Source of the DNA: Saccharopolyspora spinosa NRRL 18395
GTDB lineage: Bacteria; Actinomycetota; Actinomycetes; Mycobacteriales; Pseudonocardiaceae
Direction: 5' to 3'
DNA: 64,000 nucleotides
NCBI RefSeq assembly: GCF_000194155.1
Contig: NZ_GL877881.1
Coordinates: forward strand, 1 to 64,000
Notes under the pieces: model-generated
Databases searched by the model: none
What the model saw: the letters and a program-made list of their open reading frames with translations, nothing else
Told to the model about the DNA's origin: nothing
Program-made: the position numbers and the translations under genes
In this document: positions 42,952 through 52,129 of the stretch, in pieces
Position numbering within the stretch: the stretch's first letter is position 1
Layout: every line of letters begins with the position of its first letter

Positions 42952-43731
42952 ATGGCTGACATCGCCCTCGGGACCGGTGGCCGCAGCAGTACCCAACCGG
43001 CGGCCGCCGCGCATCTCGCCCACCAGATCACCACCCAGCTGGCAGCCGTCGAGCGGGCCAGCAGTCGGCTGCTGGACACCGTCGCTGAGCTGGACGAGCT
43101 GTCCGTGCGCCAGCCCAGTCTGCTGCCCGGCTGGAGCAGGGCGCACGTCATCACGCACCTGGCGCGCAACGCCGACGGCTTCCACAACCTGCTGATCTGG
43201 GCGCGGACCGGGATCGAGCACCCGATGTACGCCAGCGGCGACGACCGGGACGAGGCCATCTCCGAAGGTGCGCTGCGCAGCCAACGACTGCTGTTGGAGG
43301 ACCTGGCGGCGTCCTGCGAGCGCTTCGGCCACGCCGCCGACTCGCTGCCAGCCGCCGCGTGGACGGCGGAGATCGCCGACGCGGTCGGTGCCCCGATGCC
43401 CGCGCACCACATGCTGCGCCTGCGCCTGCTGGAGGTCTGGGCGCACCTGGTCGACCTCGATCACGACGTGGATTTCGCCGACATCCCACAGCCGGACGCC
43501 GAGCAACTGCTGGAGGACGTGGTGCAGCAGTTCGGCGGTCGGCCTGACGTGCCAGCGCTGTCGGTGGAGGTCGACTTCGGCGACCACCAGCGGAGCTGGG
43601 ACCTGCGCGGGACCACCTCGCCGCCGAGCCTGGTGCGCGGTGAGCCGGGTCCGATGCTCGGCTGGCTGCTGGGCCGCACCGGCCCGGACCGGCTGGACGG
43701 CGACTTCCCGAACCTCCCGCGCTGGCTCTGA
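42952..43731 (+). CDS. maleylpyruvate-isomerase/mycothiol-dependent family protein
   Basis: A 259-residue DinB-like helical-bundle protein. SRLLDTVAELDELSVRQPSLLPGWSRAHVITHLARNADGF carries the N-terminal metal-site His and the WSRAHV..HL motif; MPAHHMLRLRLLEVWAHLVDLDHDVDF supplies the later His residues. The family includes mycothiol-dependent maleylpyruvate isomerase, and the lack of a gentisate cluster makes a general mycothiol S-transferase role as likely. It is divergent from uvrA. Confidence 0.85.
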   Translation: MADIALGTGGRSSTQPAAAAHLAHQITTQLAAVERASSRLLDTVAELDELSVRQPSLLPGWSRAHVITHLARNADGFHNLLIWARTGIEHPMYASGDDRDEAISEGALRSQRLLLEDLAASCERFGHAADSLPAAAWTAEIADAVGAPMPAHHMLRLRLLEVWAHLVDLDHDVDFADIPQPDAEQLLEDVVQQFGGRPDVPALSVEVDFGDHQRSWDLRGTTSPPSLVRGEPGPMLGWLLGRTGPDRLDGDFPNLPRWL

Positions 43732-44019
43732 GGACAGCCGTTTCCGCAGTTCACCGAACGCGAGCGCTCCTTGGCGCACACGCACGGCACCTGACCAGGC
43801 GAAACGCCGATCCGCAGCCGTGCTGGTCACGTTCGGGGAAGGGCGTGATCACGCGGAGCCCCCGCACGCCGCGACCTGCCGTCGCGTCCACGGTGGACGC
43901 TCGCGCTGCTCGGTTCCGCAGAGCTGCCGATCTGAGCACCCGGTCGAGCTGCGCGAATGCCCCGAAAGCGCGACTCTGGCGGTGGACACGTCATCGAGCA
44001 ACTTGAGGGGGGCGGCACG

Positions 44020-44514
44020 ATGTCCAGTCCGCAGACCGGGCCCGAGTCCCAGGCGAAGGCCGAGGGGACGACAACGCCCGAACAGACGACAGCACCCGAA
44101 CAGCAGAAGCAGTGGGCGATGGCGCCTGCACAGCCAGCTGCCGCGATGTCCGGGTGGATGGCGTTCGCCGGCTCGCTGATCGCGATGGTCGGCGTCTTCA
44201 ACATCATCGGGGGGATCACCGCGCTGTTCCGTCCCACCTACTACCTCGTCGGAACGGCTCAGCTGCTGGTCTTCGACTTCAACGCGTGGGGCTGGTTCTG
44301 GCTGGGGCTGGGCATCTTGCAGGTGGCGGCCGGCGTCGGCTGCCTGTACGGGCAGATGTGGGCGCGGATGACCGGCATCGGTCTGGCCGCGCTGAGCGCG
44401 ATCGCGCACCTGGCGTTCCTCGCCGCGTTCCCGCTCTGGTCGCTGCTGGTGATCGCGCTGTCGGTGCTGGTGATCTACGGCCTGATGGTGCCGCCCAGGG
44501 GGGCGACCGCCTGA
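44020..44514 (+). CDS. four-helix membrane protein (DUF7144-like)
   Basis: A 164-residue membrane protein from the ATG at 44020 with a GAGGGG site. A Gln/Thr/Pro-rich N-terminus of ~40 residues is followed by four hydrophobic helices: MAFAGSLIAMVGVFNIIGGI, WGWFWLGLGILQVAAGVGCL, GIGLAALSAIAHLAFLAAFP and LLVIALSVLVIYGLMV. The pattern FNIIGGITALFRPTYY fits a common actinobacterial family of unknown function. The upstream 288-base gap holds no gene. Confidence 0.82.
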   Translation: MSSPQTGPESQAKAEGTTTPEQTTAPEQQKQWAMAPAQPAAAMSGWMAFAGSLIAMVGVFNIIGGITALFRPTYYLVGTAQLLVFDFNAWGWFWLGLGILQVAAGVGCLYGQMWARMTGIGLAALSAIAHLAFLAAFPLWSLLVIALSVLVIYGLMVPPRGATA

Positions 44515-44562
44515 CCGGCGATCATCCGTCGGGGCCGCGAGCCGGGGCGTTAGGCTCGGCCC

Positions 44563-45240
44563 GTGGAGCCTCAAGGAGAGTACACCGGACACGTCGAACC
44601 GGGCGGCGCCCCGGCGCGGCGCGAGCTCGACGCGCTGACCATCACCAAGGTCTCGGTCGGCCCGATGGACAACAACGCGTACCTGCTGGTGTGCCGACGC
44701 ACCGGCGACGCGCTGCTGATAGACGCCGCCAACGACTCGGAGCGGCTGGCCGACCTGCTCGGCCATGACGCGCAGCGCCCGCGCCTGCGCACCATCGTGA
44801 CCACCCACCAGCACGCCGACCACTGGCAGGCCCTCGGCGCGGTCGCCGGCCAGACGGGGTGCTTCACGCTGGCGCACCCGGCCGACGCCGAGGCGCTGCC
44901 GGTGCCGCCGGACCGCCTGATCGAGCACGGCGACACCATCGACGTCGGCGAATCCCAGCTGTCGGTGATCCACCTGCGCGGCCACACGCCGGGTTCGATC
45001 GCCCTGCTGTACCGCGACCCGAACGGGCACCCGCACCTGTTCACCGGCGACTCGCTGTTCCCCGGCGGCGTGGGCAAGACGGGCTCCCCGGAGAACTTCC
45101 GGTCGCTGATCGACGACGTGGAGAACCGGATCTTCGCCGAGCTGCCGGACGACACCTGGTTCTACCCCGGACACGGCGACGACTCGACGCTGGGCGCGGA
45201 ACGCCTAAAGCTCGCCGAGTGGCGGGAGCGCGGCTGGTGA
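44563..45240 (+). CDS. MBL-fold metallo-hydrolase
   Basis: A 225-residue glyoxalase-II-like enzyme, GTG start. The dinuclear metal motif is TTHQHADHWQAL, with later ligands in GHTPGSIALL, HLFTGDSLFPGG and FYPGHGDDS. This arrangement is usual for hydroxyacyl-thiol hydrolases. Next to a mycothiol-type isomerase, a role in thiol-ester detoxification is plausible but inferred. The stop overlaps the next start (GTGA). Confidence 0.9.
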   Translation: MEPQGEYTGHVEPGGAPARRELDALTITKVSVGPMDNNAYLLVCRRTGDALLIDAANDSERLADLLGHDAQRPRLRTIVTTHQHADHWQALGAVAGQTGCFTLAHPADAEALPVPPDRLIEHGDTIDVGESQLSVIHLRGHTPGSIALLYRDPNGHPHLFTGDSLFPGGVGKTGSPENFRSLIDDVENRIFAELPDDTWFYPGHGDDSTLGAERLKLAEWRERGW

Positions 45241-45623
45241 AAACTGACGTCACGACCGAAGTCGAGCGGGTACACCGGCTGCTCGCGAAGTGGATGGGCT
45301 CGGACGGCGAACCCGCGGTGCTCGAAACGCTGCGGGCCGCGCACGCCGACGACTTCACCATGATCACCACCGACGGTCGGCAGATGACCGTCGACGACCT
45401 CTTCGGTGCTCTCTCCGGCGCGCGGAACGCGGCACCGGGCCTGGGCATCGAGGTCGACGAGGTCACCGTAGCCGAGGACGCGGCCGATCTCGTGGTGGTG
45501 CACTTCCGCGAAACCCACCAGCACGAGGGCAGGACCACCCAGCGCAGGACCACGGCGGTCCTGCACCGCACACCGCAGGGCATCCGCTGGCGCCACCTCC
45601 ACGAGACGGCGGTAGCGGGCTGA
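45237..45623 (+). CDS. SnoaL/NTF2-like (DUF4440-type) protein
   Basis: A 128-residue protein whose GTG overlaps the MBL-gene stop by four bases. The fold is indicated by VHRLLAKWMGSDGEPAVLETLRAAHADDFTMITTDGRQ and the sheet strands DLVVVHFRETH, RRTTAVLHRTPQGIRWRHLHET. Such proteins are small isomerases, hydrolases or binding proteins; no catalytic set is diagnostic here. It is coupled to the MBL hydrolase and probably acts with it. Confidence 0.75.
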   Translation: MKTDVTTEVERVHRLLAKWMGSDGEPAVLETLRAAHADDFTMITTDGRQMTVDDLFGALSGARNAAPGLGIEVDEVTVAEDAADLVVVHFRETHQHEGRTTQRRTTAVLHRTPQGIRWRHLHETAVAG

Positions 45624-45634
45624 AGCCGCCTCCC

Positions 45635-45676
45635 GTGAGCCTTTCGGGGTTGCCGTGGCAGCCCCGAAAGGCTCAC
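45635..45676. terminator. shared terminator of convergent genes
   Basis: Bases 45635-45649 and 45662-45676 form a perfect 15-base stem with a 12-base loop that can pair further (TGCC/GGCA). It lies between two convergent genes; its right arm includes the stop codon of the AI-2E-type transporter gene. No T-run. Confidence 0.65.
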
Positions 45677-46755
45677 GTGGATCTTGCCGGGTGTTCGGCC
45701 CGGTACTGGCGGATGAGGACCTTCAGGGCAGCCGCGATGGGCAGCGCCGTCAGCGCGCCGAGAACCCCGGCCAGCGCGGCACCGAGCAGGATCGCGAGGA
45801 ACGCGCCGAGGGGGCTGAGCTCCACCGTCTTGGCGAAGATGCGCGGCGCGATCAGGTAGTTCTCCACCATCTGGTACAGGCAGAAGAAGATCAGCGTCGC
45901 CACCGCCAGCCAGAGGCTTTGGCTCAGGGCGACGAAAATCCCCACCAGCGACGCCAGCGTCGCCCCGACCTGCGGTACCGCGTCGAGCACCGCGACGACC
46001 AGCGCCAGCAGCACCGGGTAGGGCACGCCGGCGATGAGGAAGAACAGGTACGAGGCGATCCCGGCGCACAGGCAAACCCCGGCTTGCCCGGTGACGTAGC
46101 CGCCGACGCGGCCCATCGCGGCGCGCAGCGCCTCGGCCCGGCCCGGGTGGCCGACCGCGCCGCGCTGCATGGCGCCGGCGATCCGGGGCATCGCCAGCGA
46201 GAAGTAGACCATCAGCGCCCCCGCGGTGCAGGCGGCGAAGATTCCGCCCAGGAAGACTCCGATCGCGGCGAATCCTGCCGCCAGGCTGCTCGTCACCACG
46301 TTCGAGATGGCGCTGACGGTGTTCTTCACCTGCTCCTGAACGCTCGGGTCGTCGAGGTGCTTTCGCAGCTCGGCGCCGCCGCCGAACTTCGCGCCGATGC
46401 TGGAGAGGTATTCCGGGATGTGCGCGGCGAGCTGCCCGAGCTGTCCCACGGCGGGCACCACCGCGAGCAGCACCAGCGCGCCGACCACCAGCGCGATCCC
46501 CACGACCAGCACCAGCAGCGCCAACCCGCGCCGCCAACCGTGCCGGTGCAGCCACGCGACGACCGGTTCCACACCGAGCGCCAGGAAGAAACCCAGGAAG
46601 ATCAGGACCAGCATCTCGCGGACGTTGAAGGCCAGCACCGCGAAGACCCCGACCAGCAGGTACACGCAGGCGATCTTCGCGTGGTCGAGGAGCGTGAGCC
46701 CCGGTCGACCGCTCGCGGAGCTAGCCGGGACCTCGCCGTCGTCGGCACCGTTCAT
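45673..46755 (-). CDS. AI-2E family transporter
   Basis: A 360-residue membrane protein from the ATG at 46755. It has about eight helices, including the paired N-terminal helices (IACVYLLVGVFAVLAFNV, LVLIFLGFFLALGVEPVV) and the conserved C-terminal YPVLLALVVAVLDAVPQVGATLASL and NYLIAPRIFAKTVELSPL. The family (PF01594, YdiK/PerM-like) exports small molecules or sodium; the name does not prove autoinducer transport. A cytoplasmic or external helical segment is at residues ~125-170. Confidence 0.9.
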   Translation of the reverse strand: MNGADDGEVPASSASGRPGLTLLDHAKIACVYLLVGVFAVLAFNVREMLVLIFLGFFLALGVEPVVAWLHRHGWRRGLALLVLVVGIALVVGALVLLAVVPAVGQLGQLAAHIPEYLSSIGAKFGGGAELRKHLDDPSVQEQVKNTVSAISNVVTSSLAAGFAAIGVFLGGIFAACTAGALMVYFSLAMPRIAGAMQRGAVGHPGRAEALRAAMGRVGGYVTGQAGVCLCAGIASYLFFLIAGVPYPVLLALVVAVLDAVPQVGATLASLVGIFVALSQSLWLAVATLIFFCLYQMVENYLIAPRIFAKTVELSPLGAFLAILLGAALAGVLGALTALPIAAALKVLIRQYRAEHPARST

Positions 46756-47082
46756 GCCAGCCACCTCCCCGGCCGAGGTTCGGCGGACGCGTCGAACGCC
46801 TTTCGCAGTACAGCCGCTACCCGGCTGCCACGCACGGTGCGGAAACACGAACGAGTGAAGGCTGCTGACGTTCGTGGTCTTAGCCGCCTGCGGTCCGCCT
46901 GCACCGAACGCTGAGGCCGCCGGGCATGGGCATTCGGCTTGCCGTCGAACAGACCGGAAGGCCCGCGACCCCTCACTCTTTCGGGTTTGGTTTGGGGTGC
47001 GTGGGGGGCGAGTGGGCGGTTCTACTGGGCGAGCTGGGTACGCCCAGCTTCGCGTGGAATCGCTGAGGTCCGAGGAGAACCG
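46756..47082. other. intergenic gap
   Basis: A 327-base gap between divergent genes. It should contain both promoters. No coding frame, RNA or repeat is convincing. Confidence 0.4.
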
Positions 47083-47589
47083 ATGGCCACTTTGACCGCC
47101 TGGAAGTTCGACAGTCCGGAAGGCGCCGAGGCAGCGGTGCAGAAGCTGCAGGCCCTGCAGAAGGAGCAGTTGATCACCATCCACGACGCGGCCACCGTGA
47201 CGTGGCCGGAGTCGGCGAAGAAGCCGAAGACGCGGCAGCTGCACGACCTGACCGGGGCCGGCGCACTCGGCGGCATGTTCTGGGGCCTGCTGTTCGGGCT
47301 GATCTTCTTCGTGCCGATCCTCGGCGCCGCCATCGGGGCCGCGACCGGGGCGCTGGCCGGCTCGTTGACGGATGCGGGCATCGATGACGACTTCATCGAC
47401 GAAACGCGGAGCAAGGTGGTGCCCGGCACCTCGGCGCTGTTCCTGCTCAGCGACAACGCGGTGCTGGACAGGATCAAGGAGCGCTTCCCGGGCGACCACG
47501 CCGAACTCATCCACACGAACCTGTCGAACGAGCAGGAAGCGGCGCTGCGCCACGCGTTCGAGGACACCGAGGCCAAACCGGCCGGCTGA
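47083..47589 (+). CDS. DUF1269-family membrane protein
   Basis: A 168-residue protein with a GAGGAGAA site before the ATG. FDSPEGAEAAVQKLQALQKEQLITIHDAATVTW is the N-terminal ferredoxin-like part. A Gly/Ala-rich hairpin of two helices follows (GALGGMFWGLLFGLIFFVPI, LGAAIGAATGALAG), then IDDDFIDETRSKVVPGTSALFLL. This is the standard DUF1269 layout, a family linked loosely to stress and of unknown function. A strong terminator follows. Confidence 0.9.
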   Translation: MATLTAWKFDSPEGAEAAVQKLQALQKEQLITIHDAATVTWPESAKKPKTRQLHDLTGAGALGGMFWGLLFGLIFFVPILGAAIGAATGALAGSLTDAGIDDDFIDETRSKVVPGTSALFLLSDNAVLDRIKERFPGDHAELIHTNLSNEQEAALRHAFEDTEAKPAG

Positions 47590-47608
47590 GGCGCGCGACC
47601 GACAGCCA

Positions 47609-47645
47609 CCCCGGAGCCCGCTGCCGATCGGGCTCCGGGGATTTT
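47609..47645 (+). terminator. intrinsic terminator after the DUF1269 gene
   Basis: CCCCGGAGCCCG (47609-47620) pairs exactly with 47629-47640 across an eight-base loop and is followed by ATTTT. It lies 20 bases after the stop codon. Confidence 0.88.
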
Positions 47646-47696
47646 CACCTCGATGTCCGTCCACATGAGACTTCCGCGACCTCCGGAGGGTCTGGA

Positions 47697-48620
47697 ATGA
47701 CCGGCCAGCGCGTCCGCTCCAAGCACCGAAACCGCCCTTGGTTGCGCATCTTCGGCATCGGTTTGCTGCTGTGGGTGCTGACCGTCGTCGTGACCGGCCT
47801 GACCGGGAACACGAACCTGGTGCCGACCGTCGTGCTCCTGGGCAGCTTCCTGGTGCCCGTCACCTTCGTTGTCTGGCTAACCCAACGCCCGTCACCCGAC
47901 TTCTCGGCGGGCCGCGTCGTCGAGGCGTTCATCGTCGGCGGCGTGCTCGGCGTGCTGGCCGCGTCGCTGCTGGAGACCTACCTGCTGTCGCCGTCGGTGT
48001 GGATGTACCTCGGCGTCGGGCTCATCGAGGAACTCGTCAAGGCACTGGCGCTGCTGTACGTCGCGCGCGGCATGGCCCGGCGGACCCTCCGGGACGGGCT
48101 GGTGCTCGGCGCCACCGTCGGATTCGGCTTCGCCGCCTTCGAAAGCGCCGGCTACGCCTTCAACGCGCTGATCACCATCCACGGTCTTTCCCTGTGGCAG
48201 GTGGTGGAGACCGAGATCCTGCGGGGCGTCCTCGCCCCGGTCGGGCACGGGCTCTGGACGGCCATCCTCGGCGGGGCCCTGTTCGCGGCCACCCGCAACG
48301 GCCGATGGCGCATCACCGGCGGCGTGGTGCTGGCCTACCTCGGTGTCGTCGTCCTGCACTCGCTGTGGGATTCCATGCACGGCATCGCCCTGCTGCTCGT
48401 GATGGCGCTGACCGAAACGCCCGGCCAGCACCTGCTGCTCCAGCTCGGCTACGTGCCCAAGCCGACCGTTCTGCAGACGCACCTGTTCACCCTTATCAAC
48501 TGGGTCGGGCTGATCGTCGTGTCCGCGCTCGGGCTGGCTTGGCTGGGCTCACTGCGCCACCGGGCCGAGGGCGTTACGCCGTACCCGCCTGCGACGACCC
48601 AGCCCCATCCCGGGCAGTAG
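47697..48620 (+). CDS. PrsW-family intramembrane metalloprotease
   Basis: A 307-residue membrane protein with about eight helices. The PrsW active-site motifs are present: LIEELVKALALLYVARG (EExxK), FGFAAFESAGYAFNAL, and VLHSLWDS. In Bacillus, PrsW cleaves an anti-sigma factor; no anti-sigma gene is adjacent here, so the substrate is unknown. The C-terminal ~30 residues are Pro-rich. Confidence 0.9.
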   Translation: MTGQRVRSKHRNRPWLRIFGIGLLLWVLTVVVTGLTGNTNLVPTVVLLGSFLVPVTFVVWLTQRPSPDFSAGRVVEAFIVGGVLGVLAASLLETYLLSPSVWMYLGVGLIEELVKALALLYVARGMARRTLRDGLVLGATVGFGFAAFESAGYAFNALITIHGLSLWQVVETEILRGVLAPVGHGLWTAILGGALFAATRNGRWRITGGVVLAYLGVVVLHSLWDSMHGIALLLVMALTETPGQHLLLQLGYVPKPTVLQTHLFTLINWVGLIVVSALGLAWLGSLRHRAEGVTPYPPATTQPHPGQ

Positions 48621-48649
48621 TAGTCCTCGACCGAGTAGTCCTCGACCGG

Positions 48650-50446
48650 TCAGGGCGTCACGATCGGGAAGTTCGGGTCGGGCTCGTCCACGAGGCCGAG
48701 CAGGCGGCCGAGGGTGGCGCGGTCGCCCCGGTAGTCGATGCCGTCCGGCTGCTGACCGGCGATCAGCCCGAGCAGCTGGGCCTTCGTCAGGGTGAGGGCG
48801 AGGTCGGCCGGTTCGTCGTCCCGGACGGGCTCCTGGCTCAGCGCGCCGTTGGACAGCGTGGTGCGCACGTGCTCGTCGACGTCCGTGACGTGCCAGTCGA
48901 TGACCAGCCTGGTGTCCGCGGCGCGCGGCCCGTCGACGCGGATCGCCACCGAATCCAGGATCTGCTCGACCGTCAACGCCGCGGCCATCCCGCCGGAGAT
49001 GCTGACCTGCGTCGGGACGATTCCACTCCGGAGCTCGTGCGCCCCGGTGAGGTAGTAGTTGCGCCACGTCGCGTTCTCCGAGCCGAACCCGAGGCGCTGG
49101 TAGGTGTCCGCGAGCAGCTCCTTGGCGGCGGCGTGGCCTGGCTCGGCGAACACGGCGTGCTTGAGAAGCTGCGCGGCGAACCGCAGGTCCCCCGCCGACG
49201 CGTACTCGCGGGCCTTCTCCACGACGCGGTCCACGCCGCCGATGCACTCGACGTAGCGCTTCGCCGACTCCGTCGGCGGGTGCTCCCAGAGCGAGGCCGG
49301 ATTGCCGTCGAACCAGCCCATGTAGCGCTGGTACACCGCCTTGACGTTGTGGCTGACCGAGCCGTAGTAGCCGCGCGCGTGCCAGGCGTTGTCCAACGCC
49401 GGGGGCAGTTCGATCCGCTCGGCGATCTCCAAGCCCGTGTAGCCCAGGTTGGTCAGGCGCAGCGTCTGGTCGTGCAGGTAGGCGTAGAGGTCGCGCTGCT
49501 CAGTCAGGAACTTCCGGACCCGATCTCCGCCCCAGGTGGGCCAGTGGTGAGACGCGAATGCCACGTCGGTGTGCTCGCCGTACCGCGCGATGGTCTCCGT
49601 GAGGTAGCGCGACCACATCCGGGCGTCGCGGACTTCGGCACCGCGCAACGTGAGGACGTTGTGCATGTTGTGAGTCGCGTTCTCCGCCAGGCACAGCGCG
49701 CGGTGTTCCGGGAAGTAGAAGTTCATCTCCGCCGGCGCCTCGGTGCCCGGCGTGAGCTGGAACTGGATGCGCACCCCGTCGAGCGTCTCCTCCTGCCCGG
49801 TGCGGGTGATGTCCGTTGTGGGCGGGATCAGCGAGACTCGGCCCGTCGACACGTTCTGCCCCAGCCCCGTGCCGACCTGCCCGTCCGGCCCGTTCGGCAG
49901 CAACATCCCGTACTGGTAGGTGCCTCGTCGCGCCATCGCGATGCCGGCGTAGACGTTCTCCGACACGGCGTGCGCCATGAATCCCGCCGGGGCCAGGACC
50001 GGCACCTCGCCGGACACCACGCCTTCGACACCGCCGAAGTGGTCGACGTGGGAGTGCGTGTAGATCACCGCGGTGACCGGGCGTTCGCCGCGGTGCTGCC
50101 GGTACAGGGCCAGCGCCGCCGCGGCCGTCTCGACCGACACCAGCGGGTCGATCACGATCACCCCGCGCTCGCCTTCGACCAGGGTCATGTTCGACAGGTC
50201 GAGCCCGCGGACCTGGTAGATCCCCGGAACGACCTCGTAGAGCCCCTGCTTGGCGCACAGCTGGGACTGCCGCCAAAGGCTGGGATCGACCGTGGCCGGG
50301 CAGTCACCGGCCAGGAAGTCGTACGCGTCGTTGTTCCACACGACGCGCCCACGGTCGTCCTGCACCGCGCCGGGTTTCAGCGCGGCGATGAATCCGCGGT
50401 CGGCGTCGTCGAAATCGGCGCGATCGGAGAAGAGCAGTTCACTCAC
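48650..50446 (-). CDS. alkyl sulfatase (SDS hydrolase, SdsA1-like)
   Basis: A 598-residue class III sulfatase from the GTG at 50446 behind AGGAG. The MBL domain carries THSHVDHFGG at residues 130-139 and later metal ligands around LCLAENATHNMHN and ASHHWPTWGG. The alkylsulfatase dimerisation domain (GYYGSVSHNVKAVYQRYMGWFDGNPASLWEHPP) and a C-terminal SCP2-like lipid-binding domain (QILDSVAIRVDGPRAAD onward) complete the known architecture. No Sec signal is seen, unlike the Pseudomonas enzyme, so it may act in the cytoplasm on primary alkyl sulfates. Confidence 0.92.
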   Translation of the reverse strand: MSELLFSDRADFDDADRGFIAALKPGAVQDDRGRVVWNNDAYDFLAGDCPATVDPSLWRQSQLCAKQGLYEVVPGIYQVRGLDLSNMTLVEGERGVIVIDPLVSVETAAAALALYRQHRGERPVTAVIYTHSHVDHFGGVEGVVSGEVPVLAPAGFMAHAVSENVYAGIAMARRGTYQYGMLLPNGPDGQVGTGLGQNVSTGRVSLIPPTTDITRTGQEETLDGVRIQFQLTPGTEAPAEMNFYFPEHRALCLAENATHNMHNVLTLRGAEVRDARMWSRYLTETIARYGEHTDVAFASHHWPTWGGDRVRKFLTEQRDLYAYLHDQTLRLTNLGYTGLEIAERIELPPALDNAWHARGYYGSVSHNVKAVYQRYMGWFDGNPASLWEHPPTESAKRYVECIGGVDRVVEKAREYASAGDLRFAAQLLKHAVFAEPGHAAAKELLADTYQRLGFGSENATWRNYYLTGAHELRSGIVPTQVSISGGMAAALTVEQILDSVAIRVDGPRAADTRLVIDWHVTDVDEHVRTTLSNGALSQEPVRDDEPADLALTLTKAQLLGLIAGQQPDGIDYRGDRATLGRLLGLVDEPDPNFPIVTP

Positions 50447-50657
50447 GGGACACTCCTGGAACACCTCGCGCGGGCCCCGAATGCCTTCGCCGACTCGCGC
50501 CCCGGACCATCGGGTTCCAGTACAACCGCTGCACGGTATGACCGCATCGCGAACAGCGCGAGCAGCTGTGGGCCGGGGAAGAGCGTCCGAACATGCCTGC
50601 GACGGGGTCGTCGGCGACCTACGCTTGCGGCGTGACCGAACGGGCGGAGGGTCGGCG

Positions 50658-51656
50658 ATGAGCGAAGGCGTCACGTTGGACGTCGGGGGCACCGAGGTTT
50701 CGGTGTCGCACCCCGACAAGGTCTTCTTCAGCCAGCGCGGCGAGACGAAGCTCGACCTAGTCCGCTACTACCAAGCCGTCGCCGGTCCGCTGCTGGGCAC
50801 CTTGCAGGGGCGGCCGCTGCTGCTGGAGCGGTATCCGGACGGTGCCGGCGGCAAATCGTTCTTCCAGAAGCGGGTGCCGAAGTCCGCCCCGCCGTGGTTG
50901 CAGACCACCGTCGTCGCCACCCCGAACGGCACCGCCAGCGACGCGCTCGTCGCCGCCGACCTGGCGCACATCATCTGGGCCGTGAACCTCGGGTGCCTGG
51001 GGTTCCACGTCTGGCCGTACCACGCCGACACTCCGGAGATCGCCGACGAGCTGCGCATCGACCTCGACCCCTCCCCCGGCGTCCGGTACCCGCAGGTGGT
51101 GGAGGCCGCCGCGGCCACTCGGGAACTGCTCGCCGAGCAGGGCATCGAGGCGCACGTGAAGACGTCCGGATCCCGGGGCCTGCACATCTACGTTTCGCTG
51201 CAACCGCGTTGGAACAGCTACGAGGTGCGGGCCGCGGCGGTGGCGCTGGCCCGCGAGCTGGAGCGCCGCCACCCCGACCTCATCACCGCGCAGTGGTGGA
51301 AGGAGGAGCGGGGCTCCCGGGTGTTCGTCGACTTCAACCAGAACGCCCCGCACAAGACGGTTTTCGGCGCGTGGTGCGTCCGGCCCCGGGTGGGGGCGCA
51401 GGTGTCGACCCCGATCGGCTGGGACGAACTCGCCTCGACCGAGCCCAACGAGCTCACCATCGCGACGGTGCCGGGCCGGGTCGCGGAGCGCGGCGACCCG
51501 TGGGCCGACCGGCAGCCGCAGTCGATCGAGCCGCTGCTGGAGCAGTCGCAGCGGGACATGGCCAGCGGACTGCAGGACGCGCCGTGGCCGCCGGTGTACC
51601 CGAAGCAGCCCAACGAGCCGCCCCGCGTCGCCCCGAGCCGCGCCAAGAAGTCCTGA
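50658..51656 (+). CDS. LigD-type DNA polymerase/primase domain protein
   Basis: A 332-residue stand-alone polymerase domain of the archaeo-eukaryotic primase class used in non-homologous end joining. A GGAGG site precedes the ATG. VSHPDKVFFSQRGETKLDLVRYY opens the domain. The catalytic Asp pair is in LRIDLDPSPGVRY; the SGSRGLHIYV and RVFVDFNQNAPHKTVFGAWCVRPR segments are conserved. No Ku, ligase or nuclease domain adjoins. Comparable stand-alone PolDom proteins accompany separate LigC/Ku in actinobacteria. Confidence 0.92.
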   Translation: MSEGVTLDVGGTEVSVSHPDKVFFSQRGETKLDLVRYYQAVAGPLLGTLQGRPLLLERYPDGAGGKSFFQKRVPKSAPPWLQTTVVATPNGTASDALVAADLAHIIWAVNLGCLGFHVWPYHADTPEIADELRIDLDPSPGVRYPQVVEAAAATRELLAEQGIEAHVKTSGSRGLHIYVSLQPRWNSYEVRAAAVALARELERRHPDLITAQWWKEERGSRVFVDFNQNAPHKTVFGAWCVRPRVGAQVSTPIGWDELASTEPNELTIATVPGRVAERGDPWADRQPQSIEPLLEQSQRDMASGLQDAPWPPVYPKQPNEPPRVAPSRAKKS

Positions 51657-51662
51657 CCGGCG

Positions 51663-51785
51663 TCACGTCACCAGCTTCGCGAGCTCGACCCGGGAGCGGA
51701 CGCCCAGCTTGGCGAAGACGTTGCGCAGGTGGTATTCGACCGTGCGGTGGCTGCTGTAGAACTGTTCGGCGATCTCCCGGTTCCC
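51663..51785 (-). pseudogene. LuxR-type response-regulator DNA-binding remnant
   Basis: The minus strand encodes NREIAEQFYSSHRTVEYHLRNVFAKLGVRSRVELAKLV and a stop, the last two helices of a LuxR/NarL helix-turn-helix. Upstream sequence does not continue into the rest of the domain or a receiver; the frame reads unrelated residues. About 350 bases away lies a broken histidine kinase on the other strand, its possible former partner. Confidence 0.7.
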
Positions 51786-52129
51786 ACCTACGGGTTCAGC
51801 GCCGCCGGTCCGATGTGCGCGACGAACATGCCCAGGAGGGCACGGGCCAGATCGACACCGTGCAAGCGTTTCTGCCGGGTGGGGCACGGCTGCGTCGCGT
51901 GCGCCGGACATCTCGAAAGCACCGGGCGGGCGCTGCTGTTGGATTTTCGTGCGCGTGGACCATGCGACAAAGCTATGGCGCGCTCCACTGCGCGGGCGTC
52001 GCCCGCGAGTTCGATCCTGTGATCAGTCCCGGATCGCAAGAACTCCGCAGTCGGCGGGGCGGTGTCATACCCAGGTAGTACGACCGCAGGCTAATTCGGT
52101 CCGCGCGCGTTTCCCATAGTCTTCCAGGT
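51786..52129. other. non-coding debris between regulator remnant and kinase
   Basis: A 344-base stretch with no frame of normal composition. It probably holds decayed sequence from the response regulator and the kinase promoter. Confidence 0.35.

Noticed and set aside
47738-50635. A 965-codon plus-strand frame overlapping PrsW and the sulfatase
   Set aside because: It crosses two real genes in the wrong frame or strand and shows only composition-driven sequence.
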